From contig JACPEI010000018.1 of the NCBI GenBank assembly GCA_016183575.1, positions 1 through 35,704 on the forward strand: DNA of 35,704 nt. Direction: 5' to 3'. Below the pieces are notes generated by a model, which saw only the letters and a program-made list of their open reading frames with translations, had not been told where the DNA came from and made no database searches. Of the stretch, positions 25,234 through 32,631 are shown piece after piece. The stretch comes from Nitrosomonadales bacterium. Its GTDB lineage: Bacteria > Pseudomonadota > Gammaproteobacteria > Burkholderiales > Gallionellaceae. Every line of letters starts with the position of its first letter. Positions within the stretch are counted from its first letter, which is position 1. The position numbers and the translations under genes were made by a program.

Positions 25234-25584
25234 CCGGCAACCTGTCCGACCTTCAGTTGCTGCGCGACAAGCTGCGCGCGTTCGCCGAAGCGCGCGACTG
25301 GGACCAGTTCCATTCGCCGAAAAACCTGAGCATGGCGCTGATGGTGGAAGCCGCCGAGCTGATGGAGCATTTCCAGTGGCTCACCGAGGCGCAGTCTGCC
25401 GAGCTGCCCCCCCGATGGCCTTCAGGCGGTCGGCGAGGAACTGGCCGATATCCTGCTGTATCTGGTGCGCCTGTCGGACAAGCTGGGTGTCGATTTGCGC
25501 GAAGCCGCGCTGCATAAGCTGGAGAAGAATGCGCTGAAGTACCCGGCGGAGCAGGTGCGCGGCAGCGCGAAAAAGTATTCGTAG
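25227..25584 (+). pseudogene. MazG-like nucleotide pyrophosphohydrolase, frameshifted at a C7 run
   Basis: All-alpha NTP pyrophosphohydrolase (MazG/dCTPase-like), a house-cleaning hydrolase of non-canonical NTPs. The first 60 residues are intact (RDWDQFHSPKNLSMAL, VEAAELMEHFQWL with the metal-binding EAAE). At the run CCCCCCC (25407-25413) the frame is lost. With one C less it continues DGLQAVGEELADILLYLVRL, a second metal site (E-E-x2-D), and ends RGSAKKYS. The TAG stop at 25582-25584 is part of a GTAG repeat. True pseudogene or sequencing error cannot be told apart here. Confidence 0.85.
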
Positions 25585-25647
25585 GGTGAGCTGTGCCCAC
25601 CATGTCGGGCGCAGCCCGACCTACATTTGCTTCCGGCTCATCCGGCT
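25581..25647 (+). repeat. GTAG REPIN-like double hairpin, copy B (67 bp)
   Basis: Matches the minus strand of 9258-9192 over 67 bp with about six mismatches, including the flank ACATTTG-x-TTCCGGCTC. It begins at the last codons of the mazG-like gene and supplies its stop codon. Confidence 0.9.
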
Positions 25648-25663
25648 GCTTAGGCCGAGAAGT

Positions 25664-26704
25664 TCAACTCACCGCCACACGCGGCGCGCCCTGCCGCATC
25701 GTGCCGATCACCGCAGCCTGCTCGAATCCGCCACGCTGAAACATCGCCAGCACTTCGTCCACCGCCTGCGGCGCGACACTCACCAGCAACCCGCCGCTGG
25801 TTTGCGCATCGGCCAGCAGGCGGCGCTGCCAGGTTTCCAGATGCGCGGCGAAATCCACTTCATGGCAGTAGCTCGCGAGGTTGCGCTCGATCGCGCCGGG
25901 GCCGATGCCCTGTTGCGCGAGCGGCAAGGCCTCGGACAACACCGGCACTTGGCAGAACTTCACTTCCGCGCCCAGCCCCGCGCCGCGGCACATCTCCAGC
26001 AGGTGACCAAGCAGGCCGAAGCCGGTCACATCGGTCAGCGCATGCACGTCGTTCAATTCGGACAGCGCGCTGCCCGCCGCATTGAGCTGGGTGGTGGTGG
26101 AGATCAGTTGCGCGTAACCCTCGGAAGACAGCGCGCCCTTCTTCAACGCCGCCGCCAGCACGCCGACGCCCAGGCCCTTGCCGAGAATCAGCTTGTCGCC
26201 CGCCCGTGCGTCGCTGTTCTTTTTCAGCCTATCGGGATGCACGATGCCGATGGCCACCAGCCCGTAGATCGGCTCGGTCGAGTCGATGGAGTGCCCGCCC
26301 GCGAGCGGGATACCGGCGGCCTCGCAGACCGCCTCGCCGCCTTGCAGAATTGCGCGAATCGTCTCGACTGGCAGCTTGTTGATCGGCATGCCGACGATCG
26401 CCAGCGCCATGATTGGCATGCCGCCCATCGCATACACATCGGACAGCGCATTGGTCGCGGCGATGCGCCCGAAGTCGAACGGGTCGTCGACGATCGGCAT
26501 GAAAAAATCGGTGGTCGCGATGACCGCCTGCTGGTCGTTGAGGCGATATACCGCCGCATCGTCACTGGTTTCCGTGCCGACCAGCAGGTTCGCAAATGGC
26601 AGTTTTTCTTTTGCTTCACCCAGAATCTGTTGCAGCAGCGCCGGTGCGATTTTGCAGCCGCAGCCGCCGCCGTGCGACAATTGGGTCAACTTCACTTCTG
26701 GCAT
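25664..26704 (-). CDS. selD: Selenide, water dikinase (selenophosphate synthetase), Cys form
   Basis: Makes selenophosphate from selenide and ATP. N-terminus MPEVKLTQLSHGGGCGCKI carries the catalytic Cys15 (Cys where some species have Sec) and Lys18; then TSDDAAVY, TTDFFMPIVDDPFDFGRIAATNA, GGHSID and DVTGFGLLGHL. I set the start at ATG 26704 because GGAGGAAGA precedes it; the frame extends nine codons further upstream without a ribosome site. 346 aa, normal. Divergent from selU, which uses its product. No selA or selB is seen in the window, so selenium may be used only for tRNA modification; absence elsewhere is unknown. Confidence 0.97.
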   Translation of the reverse strand: MPEVKLTQLSHGGGCGCKIAPALLQQILGEAKEKLPFANLLVGTETSDDAAVYRLNDQQAVIATTDFFMPIVDDPFDFGRIAATNALSDVYAMGGMPIMALAIVGMPINKLPVETIRAILQGGEAVCEAAGIPLAGGHSIDSTEPIYGLVAIGIVHPDRLKKNSDARAGDKLILGKGLGVGVLAAALKKGALSSEGYAQLISTTTQLNAAGSALSELNDVHALTDVTGFGLLGHLLEMCRGAGLGAEVKFCQVPVLSEALPLAQQGIGPGAIERNLASYCHEVDFAAHLETWQRRLLADAQTSGGLLVSVAPQAVDEVLAMFQRGGFEQAAVIGTMRQGAPRVAVS

Positions 26705-26737
26705 TCTTCCTCCATTTACCTTTATAAACAAAATATA

Positions 26738-26876
26738 GCCACAGAGATCACAGAGTTCACAGAGAAAGACGGAGCAACATTACCTATTATAGGTTTACCA
26801 ATAATTCGGCATGATGTACCAACCGCAAACAGTTTTGTGTCTGCCTGATTTTGCCTTTCTCTGTGTCCTCTGTGGC
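26738..26876. repeat. CACAGAG-type inverted repeat between selD and selU
   Basis: GCCACAGAG-AT-CACAGAG-TT-CACAGAG-AAAG at 26738-26768 faces CTTTCTCTGTGTCCTCTGTGGC at 26855-26876. The outer arms are complementary apart from a missing unit, with 86 bp between. It occupies most of the divergent promoter region. Confidence 0.8.
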
Positions 26877-26897
26877 AAATAGCTTTTGGGATTACTA

Positions 26898-27932
26898 ATG
26901 CTTTTCAGAACCGCGAACCTATCACAGCTCGGCGAATTTGACGAAATTATCGACGTGCGCACCCCGGCGGAGTTCGCCGAGGATCATATCCCCGGCGCAA
27001 TCAATTGCCCGGTACTGTCCGACGAAGAGCGCATCACCGTCGGCACGCTGTACAAGCAGGTTTCGCCGTTCGAGGCCCGCAAGGTCGGCGCGGCGCTGGT
27101 CGCAAAGAATATCGCACAGCACCTGCAAACCCGCTTCCGCGACCACCCCAAGTCGTGGCGTCCGCTGGTCTACTGCTGGCGCGGCGGGCAGCGCAGCGGC
27201 GCGATGTGCATCATCCTCGCGCAGGTCGGCTGGGCGGCGCATAAGCTGGAAGGCGGCTACAAGACTTACCGGCGCGACGTGCTGGACAAGCTGGCGACCC
27301 TGCCGCAAAACTTCTCGCTGCGCGTGATCTGCGGCCCGACCGGCTCGGGCAAGAGCCGCCTGCTCGCCGCACTCTCTCATAGCGGACATCAGGTTCTCGA
27401 TCTGGAAAACCTGGCGCAGCATCGCGGCTCGGTGCTGGGCAGGCTGCCGGAACAGGCGCAGCCGTCGCAGAGATGGTTCGACAGTGCGTTGCTGCAAGCC
27501 CTGCAAAAGCTCGACCCGGCGCGCCCCGTGTATGTCGAAGCGGAGAGCAACAAGATCGGCACCATCACCCTGCCCGACGCGCTGGTCACCGCGATGCACG
27601 CCGGCGCATGCCTGCTGCTGGAAACGCCGCTCGAAAAGCGCGTCACCGGGCTGCTGGAAGACTACCGCCATTACCTCGCAAACCCGGAAACGCTGATCGC
27701 GCATTTGCAGGCCCTGCACCGTTTTCACGGCGGCAAACAACTGGAACACTGGATCGCGCTGATCCGCGCCGGAGACTTTGCCGCACTGGTTGCCGAACTG
27801 CTCACGCTGCACTACGACCCGAGCTACTTCCGCGCGACCTCCAGGCACTACGCGAATCTCGACCAGGCGCGGCGCATCCCGCTGGACAGCCTGTCGCCGG
27901 ATGCGTTGGGAGAAATTGCAAAGAGCCTGTAG
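26898..27932 (+). CDS. selU: tRNA 2-selenouridine synthase
   Basis: Also called MnmH; replaces sulphur of 2-thiouridine at tRNA wobble position 34 with selenium from selenophosphate. N-terminal rhodanese domain (IIDVRTPAEFAEDHIPGAIN, active-site Cys in VYCWRGGQRSG at about 92-102), then a P-loop domain with GPTGSGKS (about 149-156). Start ATG 26898 preferred over the TTG at 26886. 344 aa. The stop TAG (27930-27932) is within the GTAG that opens the repeat 27929-27983, so the exact C-terminus may have been set by the repeat's insertion. Confidence 0.96.
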   Translation: MLFRTANLSQLGEFDEIIDVRTPAEFAEDHIPGAINCPVLSDEERITVGTLYKQVSPFEARKVGAALVAKNIAQHLQTRFRDHPKSWRPLVYCWRGGQRSGAMCIILAQVGWAAHKLEGGYKTYRRDVLDKLATLPQNFSLRVICGPTGSGKSRLLAALSHSGHQVLDLENLAQHRGSVLGRLPEQAQPSQRWFDSALLQALQKLDPARPVYVEAESNKIGTITLPDALVTAMHAGACLLLETPLEKRVTGLLEDYRHYLANPETLIAHLQALHRFHGGKQLEHWIALIRAGDFAALVAELLTLHYDPSYFRATSRHYANLDQARRIPLDSLSPDALGEIAKSL

Positions 27933-27983
27933 GAGCGGGCCATGCCCGCGAACCTCTCATTCGCGGGTATGGCCCGCTCCTAC
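27929..27983. repeat. GTAG REPIN-like inverted repeat after selU
   Basis: GTAGGAGCGGGCCATGCCCGC and its inverted copy (one mismatch) are separated by 13 bases. Each arm is itself a small hairpin (GCGGGC/GCCCGC). Supplies the selU stop codon and may act as a transcript end. Confidence 0.9.
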
Positions 27984-28005
27984 ACAGCTTTCGTGGGTTG
28001 TTTTT

Positions 28006-28137
28006 CCGTTCGCCCTGATAACCAGCGACTTGGGCGTCGTTCTTTGACGGCCTAGTCGAATGGCTAGTTGTTTCATCAGCTTGTCGAAGGGCTATGGATG
28101 AACGGCTGGTGGTTCGACAGGCTCACCACGAACGGTT
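28006..28137 (-). repeat. TTCGACAAGCTC-type REPIN, interrupted by 60 bp
   Basis: CCGTTCGCCCTGA (28006-28018) and the remainder from 28079 to 28137 together match the reverse complement of 34731-34801. The intervening 28019-28078 is absent from that copy. Lies directly upstream of the aldo/keto reductase gene. Confidence 0.85.
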
Positions 28138-28161
28138 GAATAAAAAGTATTAGAGGTGAAC

Positions 28162-29097
28162 TTGGAATACCGACAGCTAGGCACCAGCGATTTAAAAGTA
28201 TCGGCATTGGCCCTCGGCACGATGACCTTCGGCGAGCAGAACAGCGAGGCGGAAGCGCATGCGCAGCTCGATCTGTCGGTGGCGCACGGAGTGAATTTCA
28301 TCGACACCGCCGAGATGTATCCGGTCCCGCCGCGCGCCGAAACTCAGGGGCGTACCGAAAGCTACATCGGCACCTGGCTGAAGCGCCAGCCACGCGACAA
28401 GCTGATTATCGCCAGCAAAATTGCCGGACCGGCGCGCGGCTTCTCGTGGATACGCAACGGCCCGCGCATCGACCGCGCGCAGCTCACCGCCGCGTTGGAC
28501 GACAGCCTGCGCCGTCTGCAGACCGACTACGTTGACCTCTACCAGATCCACTGGCCGGACCGCTACGTGCCGATGTTCGGCGCAACCGGCTACGACGCGG
28601 CGCAGGAACGCGACAGCGTGCCGATTGCCGAACAACTGCAAGCGCTGGCTGATCTGGTCAAGGCCGGCAAGGTGCGCCACATCGGCCTGTCCAACGAAAC
28701 GCCGTGGGGCGTTTCCGAATTCCTGCGCTGCGCCGAAATGCTCGGCCTGCCGAAAATCGTCTCGATCCAAAACGCCTACCACCTGATGAACCGCACCTTC
28801 GAGGCCGGGCTGGCGGAAGTCTGCCATCACGCGAATGTCGGGCTGCTCGCCTACAGCCCCTTGGCGTTCGGCCATCTCACCGGCAAATACCTCGCCGACC
28901 CGCAGGCGCCAGGAATCACTACGAGGGGGCGCGTCACCCAGTTTCCGGGATTCGGCCAGCGCTACCACAAACCCAACGTGCCTGCCGCAAGCAGAGAATA
29001 CGTGCGCATCGCACAGGAGGCGGGATTCAGCCCGGCGCAGATGGCCCTGGCCTTCGCGCGCACGCGCTGGTTCACCGGCAGCGTCCTGCTCCCGTGA
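28162..29097 (+). pseudogene. Aldo/keto reductase (Tas-like), truncated at the 3' end
   Basis: NADPH-dependent TIM-barrel oxidoreductase. MEYRQLGTSDLKVSALALG, FIDTAEMYPVPPR (Asp and Tyr catalytic), IIASKIAG (Lys), VDLYQIHWPDRY (His) and RHIGLSNETPWG are all present. The chain stops at RWFTGSVLLP, where relatives continue for some 40-45 residues including the NADPH-contacting segment (usually reading IGATS...), so cofactor binding is probably damaged. Start is ambiguous: GTG 28156 or TTG 28162; the latter has AGAGG five bases upstream and gives the normal family start. A GTAG REPIN follows 22 bp after the stop. Confidence 0.8.
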
Positions 29098-29118
29098 TGG
29101 TTTGCATAACGTAGTTGT

Positions 29119-29162
29119 GTAGGGTGCGCTGTGCGCACCATGGTGCATGAAATGCACCCTAC
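29119..29162 (+). repeat. GTAG REPIN-like double hairpin, divergent copy (44 bp)
   Basis: Same length and plan as the first 44 bases of the copies at 9258-9215 and 25581-25624: GTAGGGTG start, CACCATG centre, CCTAC end. Its stems (GTGCGC/GCGCAC; GGTGCAT/ATGCACC) differ in sequence but still pair. Confidence 0.85.
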
Positions 29163-29275
29163 GCCCGCTGCAAAAACTGGCCGCGCGCCTGCTCAGCCCG
29201 CAACAGATCATGGCATTGGGGAAAAGCATGACGGAACGGCGCGGCGTGAAGTTTCCTTCGGCACCGACTGCTTGA
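29147..29275 (+). pseudogene. Orphan 3' gene fragment after the aldo/keto reductase
   Basis: From about 29160 the frame reads RPLQKLAARLLSPQQIMALG and then KSMTERRGVKFPSAPTA, stop TGA at 29273-29275. It looks like a protein C-terminus, not noise, but it does not resemble the missing end of the aldo/keto reductase and I do not recognise it. The only ATG (29147) lies inside the repeat 29119-29162 with no ribosome site. Probably the remnant of a deleted neighbour. Confidence 0.4.
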
Positions 29276-29282
29276 CCTGAAG

Positions 29283-29678
29283 TCACTTCCTGTCGCGGAA
29301 TGCGCTTAGCAGCAGCGCCAGCGCAGCGACCCAGAACAGCAAGGCGACCCAGAATTGCGCTTTCATCGAAGTTGACCATTCCGCGCTCTGGTTGGTCAGG
29401 CTTGCCGCGACCGGCGCAATCTGAATATCACTGCCGTCCGGCAGTATCAGGTGTCCGCCCGGGACGAGTCCGAGCGGTCGGAACGGCGCTGTAATCACGC
29501 AACTGTCGGAAGGCGTCAACCCGAGCGTCCTTACCCGGTGGCACGTTTCCGCGTCCAGGCGCAATTCGTAAATGTCCGCAGTGTGCGCCGCGATGTTCCA
29601 GATAAAAATAAAACCGGCAAACAGGCAAATGAGGGCGGCGATTATTTTCCGGTTATCACTTTCCTTGCGAAGTTCCAT
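29283..29678 (-). CDS. Hypothetical two-helix membrane protein
   Basis: 131 residues with a hydrophobic segment near each end (IIAALICLFAGFIFIWNIAA, about 12-31; FWVALLFWVAALALLLSAF, about 109-127) enclosing a domain of about 75 residues that likely faces the periplasm (two cysteines, ETCHRV and DSCVIT, could form a disulphide). AGGAGG lies five bases before ATG 29678. 90 bp downstream of nnrS on the same strand, so possibly co-transcribed. Family not recognised. Confidence 0.7.
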   Translation of the reverse strand: MELRKESDNRKIIAALICLFAGFIFIWNIAAHTADIYELRLDAETCHRVRTLGLTPSDSCVITAPFRPLGLVPGGHLILPDGSDIQIAPVAASLTNQSAEWSTSMKAQFWVALLFWVAALALLLSAFRDRK

Positions 29679-29768
29679 TTACTCCTCCTGACCAAGCTGT
29701 AAGAAAAGTCCCTGCTGCCTGCATTCTGCCTTGAGCCAAACAGCATGGCAACAGCCCAAGGCAGGCCG

Positions 29769-30929
29769 TCAATGTTCCTTGCCGTCGATCCGCGGCTGCA
29801 TGAAGAAGGGAATATACCGCCAGGCGAGCAACGCAAAACAGGCAAACCAGCATAACGCCGCGAGGTAAATCCAGTGCGTGTAACCGGCGGGATAAATTTG
29901 CGGCGCGACGATGCGGAACAAAAAGGCCAGCAGCATGATCCACAGCGCCAGTTTGTCGAGCGCATCGAAGGCCACCTTCCTGCCCGTGTGCCCTTTCGAT
30001 ATCCTGACCAGCATCGCGGGAATGATCAGTCCCATCGCGCCGAAGGCGAACAGGTGGATCGATACGCTGCCGACCCATTCGATATGAGCGACATGGCCGA
30101 GGAACTCGACCACCAGTTGCGCGACGATGGCGAGGTAGCCCAGATACATGATGCCGATGTCGAGCCGCCGCATCGCCAGTTGCGGCTTCCAGAAAACGAA
30201 GCGTCCGGCCAGCAGCAGCGCGAGCAGCAGCGCGATCCAGCCGGACAGTTGCGCCGGCATCAGGCTTGCAAACACCAGCAGCAGCCCGAGCAGCTTGATC
30301 GCCTTGTTCAGCGCCGGGTTTTGCAGGATCGTCACGTTGAACACGCCCTTCATGAACTGCGCCAGCGTCCGCTCCAGCATCACCAGAAAGGCCATCCGGA
30401 ACAGCCCCAGCACCATGCTCCAGCCGATCTGCGCGTATTCGGCGCTGAGCATCAGGTTTTTCGCTATCAAAAAAACCGGCAGGATCAGCAGGAAGAAATA
30501 ATTGTCCGGATAAAAGTCGTTCTTGCGATTGCGGATCAGCGTCCATATCAGCATCGCGATGATCGCCCCGATGAACAGGTTGTTGGAAATCAAAAACAGC
30601 AAGGGCGGCCAGACACCTTCAAACCACATGCCGACACGTTCGAACAGCCACGCGGCGACCAGGAACATCAGCGCGTAACCATGATAGCCGCGCACCTTCA
30701 CCCAGTTCTTGGTCGAGGTCAGCAGGAAGCCGCCGAGCACCGCCCAGCCGAAGCCGAAGAACATCTCGTGCGCATGCCACTGCACTGCGGAAAACGAGGT
30801 CGTCGGCGCCGGGACAGCGCCCGAAAAGAACAATGCCCACAGGATCGGCAGACTCAACCCGGACAGACACGCCAATGCAAAAAACGGGCGGAAGCCCACC
30901 AGCCAGAGCGGATGCGCGGACAGTTTCAT
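29769..30929 (-). CDS. nnrS: NnrS family heme/copper membrane protein
   Basis: 386 residues with about twelve transmembrane helices. The family's conserved WHAHEMFFGFGWAVLGGFLL (about 50-69) and later HLFAFGAMGLIIPAMLVR are present; His residues are candidate heme/metal ligands. NnrS protects against nitric-oxide stress and is usually controlled by NO-responsive regulators; I see no clear binding site upstream. GGAGGGCAGG directly precedes ATG 30929. No nitrite or NO reductase gene is in the window. Confidence 0.93.
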   Translation of the reverse strand: MKLSAHPLWLVGFRPFFALACLSGLSLPILWALFFSGAVPAPTTSFSAVQWHAHEMFFGFGWAVLGGFLLTSTKNWVKVRGYHGYALMFLVAAWLFERVGMWFEGVWPPLLFLISNNLFIGAIIAMLIWTLIRNRKNDFYPDNYFFLLILPVFLIAKNLMLSAEYAQIGWSMVLGLFRMAFLVMLERTLAQFMKGVFNVTILQNPALNKAIKLLGLLLVFASLMPAQLSGWIALLLALLLAGRFVFWKPQLAMRRLDIGIMYLGYLAIVAQLVVEFLGHVAHIEWVGSVSIHLFAFGAMGLIIPAMLVRISKGHTGRKVAFDALDKLALWIMLLAFLFRIVAPQIYPAGYTHWIYLAALCWFACFALLAWRYIPFFMQPRIDGKEH

Positions 30930-31031
30930 CCTGCCCTCCGGCTGCCGGTTTCATTTTTGAATTTTGAGGCAGATTGAAACATTTGAACCCTTCCTATAAA
31001 TCACAAATTCGCATCGTTCCCACGGTTTGAT

Positions 31032-31080
31032 TGGAACGCGGGCTTCCAGCCCGCAAGCGGACAGGATGTCCGCGCTTCCA
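31032..31080 (+). repeat. TGGAA-type double-hairpin repeat (49 bp)
   Basis: TGGAACGCGGGCTTCCAGCC followed by CGC-AA-GCGGACAGGATGTCCGCGCTTCCA-type right half. Two hairpins (GCGGGC/GCCCGC and GCGGAC/GTCCGC) with inverted TGGAA ends: the same head-to-head plan as the GTAG elements but a different family. It sits in the 186-bp spacer between nnrS and the secretin-like gene. Confidence 0.8.
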
Positions 31081-31115
31081 GTGTCCATTTTTCGCCTTTA
31101 CCCACCACTTCAACG

Positions 31116-31982
31116 CTATTCAACCTCTTCGACCTTGATCAACACATTGCGCTGCTCACGCGTCCGGGATACGCCGCGCGTGGAGATGGTCGAGTCTTCA
31201 TGGTTTTTCTGCTGCCCCAGTCCGCCCACTTCCAGCCATTCGCCCAGGCGGCCCGATATGGTGCTGGAAGCCTGCTGGGCACGCACAGTCGGCTGATCGC
31301 CGCTGCCGGGCACGAGCGCGTCATTCTGCGTGCTGATTTCCAGCGTCACCCGGTCGCCGCTGATACGCGGCAGCACATAAAACCCGCTGCCCACTTCCTG
31401 ATATTGCGTACTGTCGATCACCTGTGTGCCCCACTGATTCTGTATCACCTGCCGCTGCGGAACAGGAACGGATTGCCCGCTGTGCACCAGCGCGCGATTG
31501 CCTTCCAGCACTTGCAGTTGCTGGGTGTTGCGCTCGTCTTCGAGCGAGCGGGTGGAGGTCACCCTGGTCCTCAACCTGTCCTGCCCCCGCCCGAGTTCGG
31601 CATTCAGGCCGCTGCTGTCGCCGCTGCCCGGCACGGAAATCCGCGCGTCGCGGCTCAAGCCGACATTGCCGGACACTTCAGTCAGCCGCGCTGCGGTTTC
31701 GCTGTCCACGTTTTGCATCACGGTGATCTTCAGGCGGCGCGGCGCGATGTCGATGCTCTCCAGCAGTTTCTTGATCTGCTCGAGATTGCGCGGCGAGGTG
31801 CGCAGGATGAGCTGGTAATTCATGCCGCTGGCGGTATCGCCCTTATCCAGCAACGGCCGGATGACGGGCAGCACTTCCTCCGCGCTGCGATGCTTGAGCG
31901 CGATGACCTCCAATTCCGCCCAGACGGGCGCGGAGAACAACAACAGCACGAGACTCGCGAGGATATTTTTCATGAAGAACAT
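31116..31982 (-). CDS. Short secretin-like exported protein
   Basis: 288 residues. A signal peptide (MKNILASLVLLLFSAPVWA, cleaved before ELEV; start ATG 31973 or 31982, both plausible) is followed by a secretin N-type domain (ALKHRSAEEVLPVIRPLL, LILRTSPRNLEQIKKLL, SIDIAPRRLKITV, about 25-90) and a beta-rich C-terminal half (GSGFYVLPRISGDRVTLEIS) like the first part of a secretin barrel domain. It is much shorter than a pore-forming secretin and no other secretion genes are nearby, so it is probably not a full outer-membrane channel. Divergent from the NlpC/P60 gene. Confidence 0.75.
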   Translation of the reverse strand: MFFMKNILASLVLLLFSAPVWAELEVIALKHRSAEEVLPVIRPLLDKGDTASGMNYQLILRTSPRNLEQIKKLLESIDIAPRRLKITVMQNVDSETAARLTEVSGNVGLSRDARISVPGSGDSSGLNAELGRGQDRLRTRVTSTRSLEDERNTQQLQVLEGNRALVHSGQSVPVPQRQVIQNQWGTQVIDSTQYQEVGSGFYVLPRISGDRVTLEISTQNDALVPGSGDQPTVRAQQASSTISGRLGEWLEVGGLGQQKNHEDSTISTRGVSRTREQRNVLIKVEEVE

Positions 31983-32022
31983 TTCTTTGCAAACAATGCC
32001 GCTTTGTCGTAAATTTTACACC

Positions 32023-32484
32023 ATGCAACGTCTCTGCCTTACTTTACTCATCCTGCTGCTCGGCGCCTGCGCCACGCCCAGCCGCGCGCCGGAACACGGC
32101 GGGCGCATGAACGATGTCGCGCTCTATGCGCTGAGCCTGGCCGACACACCCTATCGCTACGGCGGCAACTCAAGCGACAACGGCTTCGATTGCAGCGGCT
32201 TCGTGCAGTACGTCTATCTGAACACGCTGGAAATAAAACTGCCGCGCACCAGCACGGAGATGAGCCGGATGGGCGAGCATCTGGACGCCGGCCAGTTGCG
32301 CCCCGGCGACCTGGTGTTTTTCAACACGCGCCAGCAACCGTTCTCGCATGTCGGCATCTATGTCGGCGAAGAGCGCTTCGTGCATTCCCCCAGCAGCGGC
32401 AAGGCGATCATGGTGGCGAGCATGCGCGAAAAGTACTGGCGCAGCCGCTACAACGGTGCGCGGCGGATCACTTCGGCAAACTAG
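32023..32484 (+). CDS. NlpC/P60 family cell-wall endopeptidase lipoprotein
   Basis: 153 residues. MQRLCLTLLILLLGAC is a lipoprotein signal with lipobox LLGAC. The papain-like NlpC/P60 domain follows: YRYGGNSSDNGFDCSGFVQY (catalytic Cys), LRPGDLVFF, SHVGIYVGEERFVHSPS (catalytic His and third residue). These enzymes cut peptidoglycan stem peptides in the periplasm (Spr/MepS-like). The ATG at 32023 lacks a clear ribosome site, and the longer frame to 31822 is the secretin gene's shadow. Convergent with mltB. Confidence 0.93.
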   Translation: MQRLCLTLLILLLGACATPSRAPEHGGRMNDVALYALSLADTPYRYGGNSSDNGFDCSGFVQYVYLNTLEIKLPRTSTEMSRMGEHLDAGQLRPGDLVFFNTRQQPFSHVGIYVGEERFVHSPSSGKAIMVASMREKYWRSRYNGARRITSAN

Positions 32485-32535
32485 CCTTGCAAATCGTAAA
32501 TTACACAACATCATTTTGAACCTGCCCGCATTCTC

Positions 32536-32612
32536 GTAGGGCGGATGAGCGAAGCGTTATCCGCCGAATGGGATTCTCATACGGCGGAAGGCGCTGCGCT
32601 TTTCCGCCCTAC
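32536..32612. repeat. GTAG REPIN-like inverted repeat between nlpC-type gene and mltB
   Basis: 77 bp beginning GTAGGGCGGATGAGCGAAGC and ending with its imperfect inverse (CGCCCTAC). Each half folds into a hairpin (GGCGGA/TCCGCC). Lies between two convergent stop codons, where it could serve as a bidirectional transcript end. Confidence 0.85.
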
Positions 32613-32631
32613 AGGTTTTGAATATATTCCG

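Noticed and set aside
28192-29379. 395-codon minus-strand frame opposite the aldo/keto reductase
   Set aside because: Antisense shadow; the plus-strand protein has clear family motifs and the minus-strand one has none.
30930-31030. FNR/NNR-type site before nnrS
   Set aside because: TTTGTGATTTATAGG is suggestive, but there is no inverted TTGAT-N4-ATCAA arrangement.
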